Of a DNA stretch of 64,000 nt, positions 33,211 to 42,793 are shown piece by piece; positions within the stretch are counted from its first letter, which is position 1, and the number at the start of each line of letters is the position of its first letter. Source of the DNA: Algoriphagus chordae (lineage in GTDB: Bacteria > Bacteroidota > Bacteroidia > Cytophagales > Cyclobacteriaceae); NCBI RefSeq assembly GCF_003254055.1, contig NZ_QKZT01000011.1:62001-126000 (forward strand), read 5' to 3'. The position numbers and the translations under genes were made by a program. Under the pieces are notes generated by a model. The model saw nothing but the letters and a program-made list of their open reading frames with translations. It did no database searches and was not told the DNA's origin.

Positions 33211-33552
33211 GAATAGCTTGGCCTTGCAGCTACTGGTATTTTGATGAGGGATAGTATGTGATTTGAAGTCACATCAATTTCAATGTATTTGGGTTATTTT
33301 TTTAGTCTATAGCTCCATCCTTTTCAAAAATGGCCCTCAGGATTTTATCCAATGTATACAGATTGATTTTTTGGTCGATTACTGTCTGCAATCCCGTATT
33401 TCAGGAGCCAACTCAGCAAATGAAGCTAAAATGGTTTTAAATAAGGAAAAGCCTGCTTTACACTAGATGAATGGTTACTTATTATTGAGCTAACTTCCTA
33501 TATTTGCAGTCCATAAAAATCGAAACTTTTACCACACAAAAATCCCAATACA
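33211..33552. other. 342-bp intergenic region, promoter region of aconitase, no gene seen
   Basis: I find no supported gene. A short frame at 33263-33466 has Cys- and Ile-rich composition, no start context and no recognisable motif. The only structures noted are a 6-bp imperfect hairpin near 33256-33274 and a TATATTTG box at 33498-33505. Confidence 0.5.
33498..33505 (+). promoter_or_regulatory. Possible -7 box for aconitase
   Basis: TATATTTG fits TAnnTTTG and lies 47 nt before the ATG. The -33 region is weak. Confidence 0.4.
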
Positions 33553-35814
33553 ATGGCTTTTGATATTGAAATGATCAAGAAAGTGTATGCCAGATACCCT
33601 GAGCGTATCGAAGCAGCTCGCAAGGCTGTGGGACGTCCACTTACTTTGACTGAAAAGATTCTTTACGCACACTTGAGCGAAGGCGCTGCATCACAGGCAT
33701 ATAGCCGAGGTGTTTCTTACGTTGATTTTCAACCAGATCGGGTTGCGATGCAAGATGCAACAGCTCAAATGGCTCTGCTTCAGTTTATGCAAGCAGGCAA
33801 GAATCAGGTGGCGGTACCTTCTACTGTACACTGTGATCACTTGATCCAAGCTGAAGTAGGAGCGGATAAGGATTTGATAAAAGCAAAAGATAAAAACAAA
33901 GAAGTTTATGATTTCTTAGCTTCTGTTTCTAATAAATATGGTCTTGGTTTCTGGAAACCAGGAGCTGGTATCATTCACCAGGTAGTATTGGAAAACTATG
34001 CTTTCCCTGGCGGAATGATGATCGGTACTGATTCTCATACACCAAATGCCGGTGGACTAGGAATGGTAGCGATCGGTGTAGGTGGAGCTGATGCCTGCGA
34101 TGTAATGGCTGGCCTTCCATGGGAATTGAAATTTCCTAAACTGATTGGTATCAAACTAACTGGAAAACTTTCTGGCTGGACTTCTGCCAAAGATGTAATC
34201 CTGAAAGTAGCTGGTATTCTTACTGTAAAAGGTGGAACAGGTGCTATTGTTGAGTATTTCGGCGAAGGAGCGAGATCACTATCTGCTACAGGAAAAGGTA
34301 CTATTTGTAACATGGGAGCTGAAATCGGAGCTACTACTTCGATCTTCGGTTATGATCAGAAATCTGCAGCTTACCTAGCCTCAACTGAAAGAGCTGATGT
34401 GGCTGAGTTGGCAAACGGAATCGCTGAGCACCTTACTGGTGATGATGAGGTTTATGCTAATCCTGCTACTTACTTCGATGAGGTAATCGAGATCAACCTT
34501 TCTGAATTGGAACCTCATGTAAATGGACCATTCACTCCGGATTTGGCTTGGCCTATCTCTAAGTTTGCTGCTGCTGTGAAAGAAAACGGCTGGCCAGCAA
34601 AATTGGAAGTTGGTTTGATCGGATCTTGTACTAACTCTTCATACGAAGATATCTCTAGAGCTGCTTCACTAGCTCAGCAGGCAGTTGATAAAAAACTGGT
34701 TGCAAAATCTGAATATACGATCACTCCAGGATCGGAGCAGGTGAGATTTACTGTCGATAGAGACGGTTTCTTGGATACCTTCGGTCAAATGGGCGGTGTA
34801 GTTCTTGCAAATGCTTGCGGACCTTGTATCGGTCAGTGGGCTCGTCATGGAGCTGAAAAGCAAGAGAAAAACTCAATCATCACTTCTTTCAACAGAAACT
34901 TTGCGAAGCGTGCCGATGGTAATCCAAACACGCACTCTTTCGTAGCTTCACCAGAAATCGTAACTGCCTTGGCAATTGCAGGTGATTTGACATTCAATCC
35001 AATGACGGATAGCCTAATCAACGAAGATGGTGTGTCTGTGAAATTGGATGAGCCGAATGGACTTGAGCTTCCTTCTAAAGGATTTGCAGTAGAGGATGCT
35101 GGATATCAGCAACCAGCGGAAGATGGATCTGGAGTTACTATTGCGGTAAGCCCTACATCTGATCGTCTTCAATTATTGGATTCATTTAAGCCTTGGGAAG
35201 GAACAGACCTCAAAGGTCTTAAGCTTTTGATCAAAGCAAAAGGAAAGTGTACTACAGATCATATCTCTATGGCTGGTCCATGGTTGAGATTCAGAGGACA
35301 TTTGGATAATATCTCAAACAACATGCTTATTGGTGCTGTCAATGCTTACACAGATGCAACCAACTCTGTGAGGAATCAACTGACAGGTACCTACGGTGAA
35401 GTTCCAGCTACACAGCGAGATTATAAAGCCAATGGAATTGGTTCTATCGTTGTTGGTGATGAGAACTACGGAGAAGGATCTTCTAGAGAGCATGCTGCTA
35501 TGGAGCCTCGCTTCTTAGGTGTTCGTGCTATTTTAGTGAAGTCTTTCGCTAGAATCCACGAAACAAACTTGAAGAAGCAAGGGATGCTAGGTCTGACCTT
35601 TGCCAATCCAACTGATTACGATTTGGTTCAGGAAGACGATTCAATTGATATCGTTGGCTTGACTACATTCGCACCAGGCAAGCAATTGCAAGTGGTATTG
35701 AATCACGCAGATGGTACTTCAGATACTATTCAAGTGAACCATACTTACAATGAAGGTCAGATCGAATGGTTCAAAGCTGGATCAGCATTGAACTTGATCA
35801 AGGCGAAAGCATAA
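33553..35814 (+). CDS. acn: Aconitate hydratase, mitochondrial type
   Basis: A 753-residue aconitase. [13 protein letters not shown] [16 protein letters not shown], the iron-sulfur ligands in [10 protein letters not shown] and [11 protein letters not shown] (one plus two Cys), and [25 protein letters not shown] are present. The small swivel domain (after about residue 560) carries [12 protein letters not shown]. It isomerises citrate to isocitrate in the TCA cycle using a [4Fe-4S] cluster. Length and motifs fit the mitochondrial/eukaryote-like aconitase group common in Bacteroidota, not AcnB. A strong terminator follows, so it is monocistronic. Confidence 0.96.
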   Translation: MAFDIEMIKKVYARYPERIEAARKAVGRPLTLTEKILYAHLSEGAASQAYSRGVSYVDFQPDRVAMQDATAQMALLQFMQAGKNQVAVPSTVHCDHLIQAEVGADKDLIKAKDKNKEVYDFLASVSNKYGLGFWKPGAGIIHQVVLENYAFPGGMMIGTDSHTPNAGGLGMVAIGVGGADACDVMAGLPWELKFPKLIGIKLTGKLSGWTSAKDVILKVAGILTVKGGTGAIVEYFGEGARSLSATGKGTICNMGAEIGATTSIFGYDQKSAAYLASTERADVAELANGIAEHLTGDDEVYANPATYFDEVIEINLSELEPHVNGPFTPDLAWPISKFAAAVKENGWPAKLEVGLIGSCTNSSYEDISRAASLAQQAVDKKLVAKSEYTITPGSEQVRFTVDRDGFLDTFGQMGGVVLANACGPCIGQWARHGAEKQEKNSIITSFNRNFAKRADGNPNTHSFVASPEIVTALAIAGDLTFNPMTDSLINEDGVSVKLDEPNGLELPSKGFAVEDAGYQQPAEDGSGVTIAVSPTSDRLQLLDSFKPWEGTDLKGLKLLIKAKGKCTTDHISMAGPWLRFRGHLDNISNNMLIGAVNAYTDATNSVRNQLTGTYGEVPATQRDYKANGIGSIVVGDENYGEGSSREHAAMEPRFLGVRAILVKSFARIHETNLKKQGMLGLTFANPTDYDLVQEDDSIDIVGLTTFAPGKQLQVVLNHADGTSDTIQVNHTYNEGQIEWFKAGSALNLIKAKA

Positions 35815-35833
35815 AAAAGTACTATTTCAAATG

Positions 35834-35867
35834 AAAGCCGTAACGTTAAATGTTACGGCTTTTTTTA
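35834..35867 (+). terminator. Terminator after aconitase
   Basis: An 11-bp stem AAAGCCGTAAC / GTTACGGCTTT (35834-35844 and 35852-35862) has a 7-nt loop and further T. Confidence 0.88.
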
Positions 35868-35905
35868 TATCCAAGATTTTTTTTAGATCTGATTGCGAAA
35901 AGTTA

Positions 35906-36841
35906 TCAGAGAGCCTGAGCCTTGGCCAAGTACTCTTTCACCAAATCCATGTCAGGATGGTTCTGATCGAGTTCCACTAAATACTGTAGAGCTGAAACCT
36001 TATCCCCTTGCATCACATAGTAAATGCCCTTGTTTCGAAGTGTAAAAGGATTGTTTGCATCCATTTTGATACTTTGATTGATCAACTCAAGACCTTCTTC
36101 CTTTTGGTCTAAAAACAGTAGATATAGACCTTTATTATTGTAAAAGTAAGCCTGACTCTTATTTAAGGAAATTGCTTTTTCAACTGAATTTAATGCTTCC
36201 TCATAATTCTGCTCATCAAAGTATATCATGGAGCGGAGGTTATGAAGATGTGGCTCCAAAGGATTGACGCGCATCGCCTCGGTTAAAATATTCTTAGCAG
36301 CCTCATAATCTTTCTGATAAAAGAGAATGGTAGCTTGGTTCACCAATAGATCTGAATTCTCAGGATTGAGTTCTGAGGCTTTTTTGAATGCAGCAATTGC
36401 TTCGGGGAAATTTTTTAATTTTTCCTCTACTAATCCCGAAAGAAAGTAGCTTTTCCAGTTCTGATCATCGAGTTGTACCAACTTTTCAGCATCTGAGCGG
36501 GCATTGTAAAATTCCCCATTGTCGAGGTAATTTAAGCCTCTCTGGAAAGTAGCATCGTAATAGCCCGGATTGTATTTGATCGCTAGGCTAAGATCTTGGA
36601 TACTTTCGGTGAGTTGGTTTAGCTGTAGATGGGCGAGTGCTTTATTGTAATAAGCATCCGCGTAGGTAGAATCCAATTCGATGGCTTCTCCGTAGAATGC
36701 CATTGCACTTTTGGGGTCATTCTCCTCCATTTTTTCATTCCCTTTGAGTAGGAATCGTCCCTTCTTACTTTCATCAGAATCGCATGAAAATGATGCTCCT
36801 ACGATAAGTACTGCTATCAGTGTTTTAATCCTACTTTTCAT
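35906..36841 (-). CDS. TPR-repeat lipoprotein
   Basis: A 311-residue lipoprotein (lipobox ASFSC, Cys20) made almost entirely of about seven to eight tetratricopeptide repeats from residue 35, e.g. AMAFYGEAIELDSTYADAYYNKA and EAIAAFKKASELNPENSDLLVNQA. TPR solenoids scaffold protein complexes; the partner is not known. It overlaps the upstream AI-2E-type gene by 11 bp on the same strand, so the two are translated together. The function is unassigned. Confidence 0.87.
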   Translation of the reverse strand: MKSRIKTLIAVLIVGASFSCDSDESKKGRFLLKGNEKMEENDPKSAMAFYGEAIELDSTYADAYYNKALAHLQLNQLTESIQDLSLAIKYNPGYYDATFQRGLNYLDNGEFYNARSDAEKLVQLDDQNWKSYFLSGLVEEKLKNFPEAIAAFKKASELNPENSDLLVNQATILFYQKDYEAAKNILTEAMRVNPLEPHLHNLRSMIYFDEQNYEEALNSVEKAISLNKSQAYFYNNKGLYLLFLDQKEEGLELINQSIKMDANNPFTLRNKGIYYVMQGDKVSALQYLVELDQNHPDMDLVKEYLAKAQAL

Positions 36842-37943
36842 CGTTTACCTCTTCGGCTACTTCTGTCGTTTCTGTTTCTTTAACTGGTTCTTTTTCCTCA
36901 CCCATCAAAAGTGCAAATGGCTGAGTGGCATCACTTAGATCAAATATTTCCCTGAGAATTGCCATTGCTGGAATGATTAATATCATCCCGGCTACTCCCC
37001 AAATAGTACCACCGACTATTAAGCCTAAAAATGTAATGAATGCATTGAGATTGACGTTTCCACCCACAATTTTTGGAGTAAGAAAATTTCCTTCAATCAT
37101 TTGAATAACTTGATAACTCACGAGGACACCTGCAGGATAAAACAAACTGTCTTTGGTTAGGAAGGAATAGATCATCGGAAGCATAGCACCGAAAAAGGGA
37201 CCTACGTAAGGGATGATATTCAGAATCGCTCCAAGTGTACCGAAGAAGACTGCGTGCTTAATCCCTAGTAAAGAAAATGCAGTAATATTCAAGATTGCTA
37301 GGATACCCATCACTTTCACAACCCCTACTATGTAACTTAGAATTACCTTGCGGAGACTAACGATACGCATTTTTACCAGTTCGGGATCCTTGTCTTTATA
37401 AATATGGATAATCACATTAGTGAGGTGATTTCTATACAAAAGAAAGAAAAACATAAAGACTGGAATAAGAATTAAACCAGTCAAAGAACCAACAGTTCTC
37501 ATGGCGAAATCACCTATGCTTGAGCTATTTTCATTCAGCATATTTTTTAAGTAATCAGTATTTGTTTTATCACTCAATGCCGCATCATAAGAAAAGGTCT
37601 CTACTGTCCAATGATCTACCTGCTCAGCATAATCTGTGATCTTGCCAGAAATGTCATCGAAATCTTTTGTGAAATTCGCCACATTGCCAATGATAAAAGT
37701 CAAAAGACCTCCTACTAACGATGTCATCGCAAGCAAAGAAATGATACAGGAAAGTATTCTAGGTACTTTTTTTGACTCCAACCAGAGGGAAAGTGGCGTA
37801 AATAAAATCGCAAAGAAACCACCCATAAATAAGGGGACTAGTAAGCTTTTCCCTACAATCAGAAAAAACACGAGTACAATAATGAATATCATTACCGATA
37901 GAGCTCGTAAGTAAGAAGGAAGGTTAAAAGTTTTAGTTTCCAT
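36831..37943 (-). CDS. AI-2E/PerM family membrane transporter (second paralogue)
   Basis: A 370-residue membrane protein of PF01594: N-terminal hydrophobic pair (LSVMIFIIVLVFFLIVG, LLVPLFMGGFFAILF), then a soluble segment and a C-terminal hydrophobic half with LNIIPYVGPFFGAMLP and GGTIWGVAGMILIIPAMAILREIF. The acidic C-terminal tail ends EVAEEVNDEK. It shares the family pattern with 30052-31140 but is clearly divergent. The substrate is unknown. It is 11 bp into the TPR lipoprotein gene, with which it forms an operon. Confidence 0.87.
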   Translation of the reverse strand: METKTFNLPSYLRALSVMIFIIVLVFFLIVGKSLLVPLFMGGFFAILFTPLSLWLESKKVPRILSCIISLLAMTSLVGGLLTFIIGNVANFTKDFDDISGKITDYAEQVDHWTVETFSYDAALSDKTNTDYLKNMLNENSSSIGDFAMRTVGSLTGLILIPVFMFFFLLYRNHLTNVIIHIYKDKDPELVKMRIVSLRKVILSYIVGVVKVMGILAILNITAFSLLGIKHAVFFGTLGAILNIIPYVGPFFGAMLPMIYSFLTKDSLFYPAGVLVSYQVIQMIEGNFLTPKIVGGNVNLNAFITFLGLIVGGTIWGVAGMILIIPAMAILREIFDLSDATQPFALLMGEEKEPVKETETTEVAEEVNDEK

Positions 37944-38004
37944 TTGACTTTAGGTCTTGATTTATAGGGGTGTTTACAAGATACAATTGAGTAAAGAAAG
38001 CAAA

Positions 38005-40041
38005 TTATTCTGAAATCAATCCAGCTCGCTTTAATAATGCATCTTGTTTAGGATCTCTTCCTCGGAATCGCTTGTATAGAATTTCAGGATGTTCAGTTCC
38101 ACCAGCTGATAGTATGTTTTTGACAAAAGAATCGGCAGTAGCTTTATCGAATACCCCTTTTTCTTGGAATAATTCGAAGGCATCTGCATCCAGCACTTCT
38201 GCCCACTTGTAACTGTAATACCCGGAAGAATAACCTCCTTGGAAAATGTGCGAAAATGACGTGCTCATCAAGGTTCCAGGAACTTTAGGGAGTAGATCAG
38301 TAGGCTTCATTACCGCTTCCTCAAAATCGAAAATATTTGAAATCTCTGATGGGTCTTTGCTATGATAGGCCATGTCCAAGAGGCCAAAGCTGATTTGTCT
38401 CACCGTCTGATAACCCTGCTGGAAATTTGAAGCCTTTTTGATTTTCTCAATTAGCTCTTCAGGAATTTTCTCCCCTGTTTCATAATGCTTCGCAAAGAGA
38501 TCCAGGCATTCTTTTTCGTAGCACCAGTTCTCAAAAATCTGAGAAGGTAGTTCTACAAAATCCCAAAATACACTCGTGCCAGAAAGTGACTCATAGGTTC
38601 CTTGGGCCATCAACCCATGCAATGCATGTCCGAATTCATGGAAAAGTGTCGTGACCTCATTGAAGGTCAACAAACTTGGTTTGGACTTGGTCGGTTTGGT
38701 GAAGTTGCAGACTATGGAAACATGAGGTCGGATATCCTTACCATTTTTAAGGCTTTGACCTTTATAGCTTGTCATCCATGCACCGTTTCTTTTGCCAGGA
38801 CGTGGGAAAAAGTCGGCATAGAATACAGAGAGGTACTTTCCGTTCTTGTCTTTGACTTCGTAGGCAGTTACATCCTTATGATAAACTGGGATGTCTGTCC
38901 TAGGCGAAAATGTGATTCCAAAAAGCTTTTGTGCAGTTTGGAATACGCCATCAATTACTTTTTCCAACTGGAAATAAGGTCTTAACAATTCATCGTCAAG
39001 CGCATATTTTTCCTTTTTCAGAAGTTCAGAATAATAGGCAAAATCCCATTTTTTCAAACTTTCAAGGCCATCGACTTGCTTGGCAAATCCCTCTAATTCT
39101 TTTATCTCAGCCACTCCTTTAGGCTTTGCTTTTTCGAGCAAAGTATCCAAAAAGGACATAACCTGTGCCGGGCTTTTGGCCATACGCTCTTCGAGTACAA
39201 AATCTGCGTGACTCTTGTAGCCAAGCAGGACGGCACGATCATGACGCAATCGCAAGATTTCTTTGATGATATCCTGATTGTCGAGCTCATCGCCCTTTGC
39301 ACATTTGGTGCCGCTAGCCATGAAGAGTGTCTCGCGCAATGCTCTGTTTTTGGCATAAGTCATCGCGGGAATATAACTAGGGTAATCTAGGGTGAAAGCC
39401 CATTTCCCAGTCTCGCCTTTTTCTTCAGCGATCTGTGCAGCAGCTTCTTTGATTCCTTCAGGAAGACCTTCCAGATCAGATTCCTGCTCTACGAAATGCA
39501 CAAATTTATTGGTCTCGGCCAGTACGTTCTCACCAAATTTCAAGGAGACTTGCGCTAGTTCCTGATCAATTTTTCTGAGCTGATCTGCTTTTTCGCCTTC
39601 GAGTTTTGCTCCGTTTCTTACGAATGATTTGTAAGTTTTCTCGAGCAAAGTTGTTTGCTCGGGAGACAAGTCTAACTGGTCTTTTTGATCAAAAACCTGA
39701 GATACTCTTTGGAATAGGGCTTGGTCAAGAAGTATATCGTTGCCATGTTCAGTGAGAAGAGGAGAGATCTCTCTAGCCAGAGATTGGATTTCTTCGTTTG
39801 TTTCTGCGGAATTTAGATTGAAAAATATCCCAGCTATAATTCCTAATCTCTTACCGGCTCCATCCAGCGCTTCAATCGTATTCTCAAAAGTAGGTAGCGC
39901 TTCGGCTTTTATCGCTTCAATATCGGCTTTGGCTTCGGTAATGGCCGTTGTTATAGCTGGGAGATAGTGGCTTGGGGAGATTTGATCAAAAGGGGCTGTT
40001 TCAAAAGGAGTGGCGAAATCTGCCAATAATGGGTTATTCAT
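38005..40041 (-). CDS. M3 family metallopeptidase (oligopeptidase/Dcp-like)
   Basis: A 678-residue thimet-like peptidase. The zinc motif HEFGHALHGL lies near residue 470 (HExxH), and the third ligand lies downstream in SQIFENWCYE. ETAPFDQISPSHYLPAI at the N-terminus and the SFSHIFQGGYSSGYYSYKWAEVLD segment (substrate-binding Tyr and His) are family hallmarks. There is no signal peptide, so it is cytoplasmic. M3 enzymes cleave short peptides, as oligopeptidase A or peptidyl-dipeptidase Dcp. The exact mode (endo- versus dipeptidyl) is not readable from the sequence. Confidence 0.93.
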   Translation of the reverse strand: MNNPLLADFATPFETAPFDQISPSHYLPAITTAITEAKADIEAIKAEALPTFENTIEALDGAGKRLGIIAGIFFNLNSAETNEEIQSLAREISPLLTEHGNDILLDQALFQRVSQVFDQKDQLDLSPEQTTLLEKTYKSFVRNGAKLEGEKADQLRKIDQELAQVSLKFGENVLAETNKFVHFVEQESDLEGLPEGIKEAAAQIAEEKGETGKWAFTLDYPSYIPAMTYAKNRALRETLFMASGTKCAKGDELDNQDIIKEILRLRHDRAVLLGYKSHADFVLEERMAKSPAQVMSFLDTLLEKAKPKGVAEIKELEGFAKQVDGLESLKKWDFAYYSELLKKEKYALDDELLRPYFQLEKVIDGVFQTAQKLFGITFSPRTDIPVYHKDVTAYEVKDKNGKYLSVFYADFFPRPGKRNGAWMTSYKGQSLKNGKDIRPHVSIVCNFTKPTKSKPSLLTFNEVTTLFHEFGHALHGLMAQGTYESLSGTSVFWDFVELPSQIFENWCYEKECLDLFAKHYETGEKIPEELIEKIKKASNFQQGYQTVRQISFGLLDMAYHSKDPSEISNIFDFEEAVMKPTDLLPKVPGTLMSTSFSHIFQGGYSSGYYSYKWAEVLDADAFELFQEKGVFDKATADSFVKNILSAGGTEHPEILYKRFRGRDPKQDALLKRAGLISE

Positions 40042-40238
40042 AAATCTAAAATCTTTTGGCTAATTAAACTGGGGATTTAAGGAAGGTTTCATCAAAAGAA
40101 AGGCTTCCTTCTTTCCAGTTGCTAATTTACCTATTTGCTTTGGAATGCTTAGCCGCTTGGATAATGATTATCTTTATTTAGGCTGAAGGAGATCATTATC
40201 ATCTCTGAAATTACCGGATCTAAATGGATATTTTTTAC

Positions 40239-40277
40239 AAAAAAAAATGCACTTCAAGCTCCGAGCCTGAAGTGCAA
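40239..40277 (-). terminator. Terminator after the DUF5117-type metalloprotease gene
   Basis: A stem of TGCACTTCA / TGAAGTGCA with further internal pairing. The minus-strand read is followed by a run of T (A run at 40239-40247). Confidence 0.75.
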
Positions 40278-40297
40278 TTAAGGAATTTAAGTTTTTC

Positions 40298-42727
40298 TTA
40301 GAAATCGAAATCGCAACTCATTTCAGACATTCCTATTGGCGAACCATCTGGCGATTTGATCTCTTCTTGAACTGTTAATTCTACTGGCAAGTCTAAGAAT
40401 GCTTCGATTTTGTCTGATAAGTATTTCGAATGCATTTTCACCTCAGCTTTTGAACTTCTGTTACTTAGGCCTGAACTTTTCAAGCCATCCAAATGACCCC
40501 GCACTATCGCTCTTACTGAGTTAGATGTTCCAGTACTTTTGGCCAAGGCTATCATATGATCGACCATTTTGGCTTCAGTCATCAATTTGATTTCTGAATT
40601 TAATCCATCAGGGACATTGGAAGAAAAGACCTGCTTTTCGATCGTAGTTAGCATAGCGTCTAGGCTTGGTAATGAATTGTCCTGTAAGTTTTGAATGTAA
40701 ATTCGATCTGCACGATCTTCATTGAAAATGAAATTAAATGTTAGATCCACAATACTTTCTGCTGGAGCAAAAGGGTCAAACATCAGTCCTGTACGCGATA
40801 CGAATGTCTCTCTGTTTTTGCCATAACCAAAAGGGCGTGGAGGAATCAAGCTTAGTATATGGCTAGGTACTGCTAGTTGTTCCGGTGAAATAGCATAAAG
40901 CAAAGAATTCAAGGCATCGTTCTGATCCTTTGCACTTACCCACTTGTGATTTGGCTGGTTGTCACCTTTGATTTTGTAATTATAATCTAAACCTCCCAAA
41001 ACCTTTGTAGTTGCTTCTATTTGATATCTATGCATCAAGTAAAGCGGTACAAATACTTCTTCCAATAAAGCTTCCGGCTGTCCAGTAGGAATAGCATTTA
41101 ATCCAAAAGTTTTCATACGATTCCCTCTAAGCTCAAGCATTCTCATCAGTTCCGCAGAGGATGAAGCACCATTGTCCCAAAGGTGAGCTCTAGGATGAGC
41201 GCCACTTGGACTTCTTGAATCAGAATCAGTAATAAATTCATGTCCAGCCTCAAAGGTTTCCTCTAAGGTCTTTTCAAGAAAAGCTGCTTCACTTTCTCCT
41301 TTTGGCGTGACAGCGTAGCCGTATTTGATAGCCCACTTGTCCCAATCTCCAATTTTGTCATCATAGGCATTACTAAGGTCAAGCTCTCCACTTGAAGTCT
41401 CTGTAATTAGCGGATATGGATAATCCATCACAGATGAGCGATTGTTTGCGGAAGTAGCATAGCTATGTGCTAGCCCAATGGTATGTCCGATCTCATGGGC
41501 AGAAAGTTGCTTGAGTCTCGCCACAGCCATTTCTAGCATTTTTGGATTGGCTGGAGCCCCCTCTTCGAATGGCTGCAATAGACCTTGCGCAATCAAATAA
41601 TCTTGTCTCACTCGTAATGAACCTAAAGACACATGACCTTTCAAAATCTCGCCAGTTCGTGGATCCCGTACACTAGCCCCATAAGACCAGCCTCGCGTAG
41701 ATCGGTGCACCCATTGGATCACATTGTAACGCACATCCATCAAGTCCATGCCTTCTGGAGCGAGTTCTACTCGGAAAGCATCAATAAATCCTGCTGCTTC
41801 GAAAGCTTGATTCCACCAATTCCCCCCTTCGATCAAAGCTGAAGCTACAGGTTCTGGCGTACCACGATCAAGGTAGTATACGATAGGCTCCACTGCTTCT
41901 GACATTGCCGCACTTGGATCTTTCTTGACCAATCGGTGACGAGCTATGAATCTTTTTAGGATAGGTTCGGAGATTGGAGTGGTGAAGTCCATATAAGAAA
42001 TACTTCCAAAACCTGCTCTAGGATCAAATTCACGTGGTTCATACTTATCGTCTGGAAGCTCAATAAACGAGTGTCGCTGACGTACAGTCACTGCCTCAGA
42101 GCTAGGAGTGACAGAGCGCAAATTTCCGCCTGTCGCCTGACCTGTTAAAGTGATCGTGGCTTCCACTTCGGTGTTTTGCGGGAAATTCTTAGTCATAGGA
42201 TAATAGAGTCCAGACCGGCTGGCGTCTGTACGGAAAGTCCCTTGACGGCTCCTGGTCAATGTCTGTGCTACTCCATGAACATCCTGAAGATAGAAATTGG
42301 TAGCATCGACGACTAGTTTATTTCCGTCTTTTTGAGCGATTTCAAATCCCCACAGTATTGATTCCGCAAAGGCATCCTTGATAGATTGCACTTCAGCAGG
42401 ATTATCTGAATAGGCTCTGAAATCATAGTTTTTCTGTACCAAGAAAAGCTTGTTTCCTGATTTTCTGAATTCTACTATTCTCGTGCCACCCAATTGGCCT
42501 CGATCCAAGCCAATGTCATTGGAACCAATCCCAGCAGTAAGGGAGCTGACATAGAGGAATTCCCATTCCAGCTTATCTACTTCGAGGTATATTTTGCCTT
42601 TTTCCTCATCGAGATAAAAAGGAACAAATCCTTCTTGCTTAGTCATTTTACTCAAATCTAGGTTTTGAGCAAAGCCGAGATTTAGAGAAAGCAGAAAGAA
42701 AATAGTTAATTGTAGTGTTCTTTTCAT
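40298..42727 (-). CDS. Secreted zinc-dependent metalloprotease (DUF5117/DUF4953 metzincin)
   Basis: An 809-residue protein with a signal peptide (ending near LGFAQ). The N-terminal DUF5117 region contains GFVPFYLDEEKGKIYLEV and FLYVSSLTAGIGSND. The metzincin zinc site HEIGHTIGLAH (HExxHxxGxxH) is followed by a SVMDYP Met-turn, and a long helical C-terminal region follows. This family is common in Bacteroidota as outer-membrane or periplasmic proteases of unknown substrate. The final C-terminal peptide MSEMSCDFDF has no clear T9SS C-terminal domain. It is monocistronic with a terminator. Confidence 0.87.
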   Translation of the reverse strand: MKRTLQLTIFFLLSLNLGFAQNLDLSKMTKQEGFVPFYLDEEKGKIYLEVDKLEWEFLYVSSLTAGIGSNDIGLDRGQLGGTRIVEFRKSGNKLFLVQKNYDFRAYSDNPAEVQSIKDAFAESILWGFEIAQKDGNKLVVDATNFYLQDVHGVAQTLTRSRQGTFRTDASRSGLYYPMTKNFPQNTEVEATITLTGQATGGNLRSVTPSSEAVTVRQRHSFIELPDDKYEPREFDPRAGFGSISYMDFTTPISEPILKRFIARHRLVKKDPSAAMSEAVEPIVYYLDRGTPEPVASALIEGGNWWNQAFEAAGFIDAFRVELAPEGMDLMDVRYNVIQWVHRSTRGWSYGASVRDPRTGEILKGHVSLGSLRVRQDYLIAQGLLQPFEEGAPANPKMLEMAVARLKQLSAHEIGHTIGLAHSYATSANNRSSVMDYPYPLITETSSGELDLSNAYDDKIGDWDKWAIKYGYAVTPKGESEAAFLEKTLEETFEAGHEFITDSDSRSPSGAHPRAHLWDNGASSSAELMRMLELRGNRMKTFGLNAIPTGQPEALLEEVFVPLYLMHRYQIEATTKVLGGLDYNYKIKGDNQPNHKWVSAKDQNDALNSLLYAISPEQLAVPSHILSLIPPRPFGYGKNRETFVSRTGLMFDPFAPAESIVDLTFNFIFNEDRADRIYIQNLQDNSLPSLDAMLTTIEKQVFSSNVPDGLNSEIKLMTEAKMVDHMIALAKSTGTSNSVRAIVRGHLDGLKSSGLSNRSSKAEVKMHSKYLSDKIEAFLDLPVELTVQEEIKSPDGSPIGMSEMSCDFDF

Positions 42728-42793
42728 AAGGTTTTGTGGTTTGAGTACAAATTATCAAAAAAACAGGCTCTGGCTTATACCATTGATGGAAAT

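Noticed and set aside
33263-33466. 67-residue frame between the acyl-CoA reductase and aconitase.
   Set aside because: No recognisable motif, unusual composition and no ribosome-binding context; treated as non-coding.
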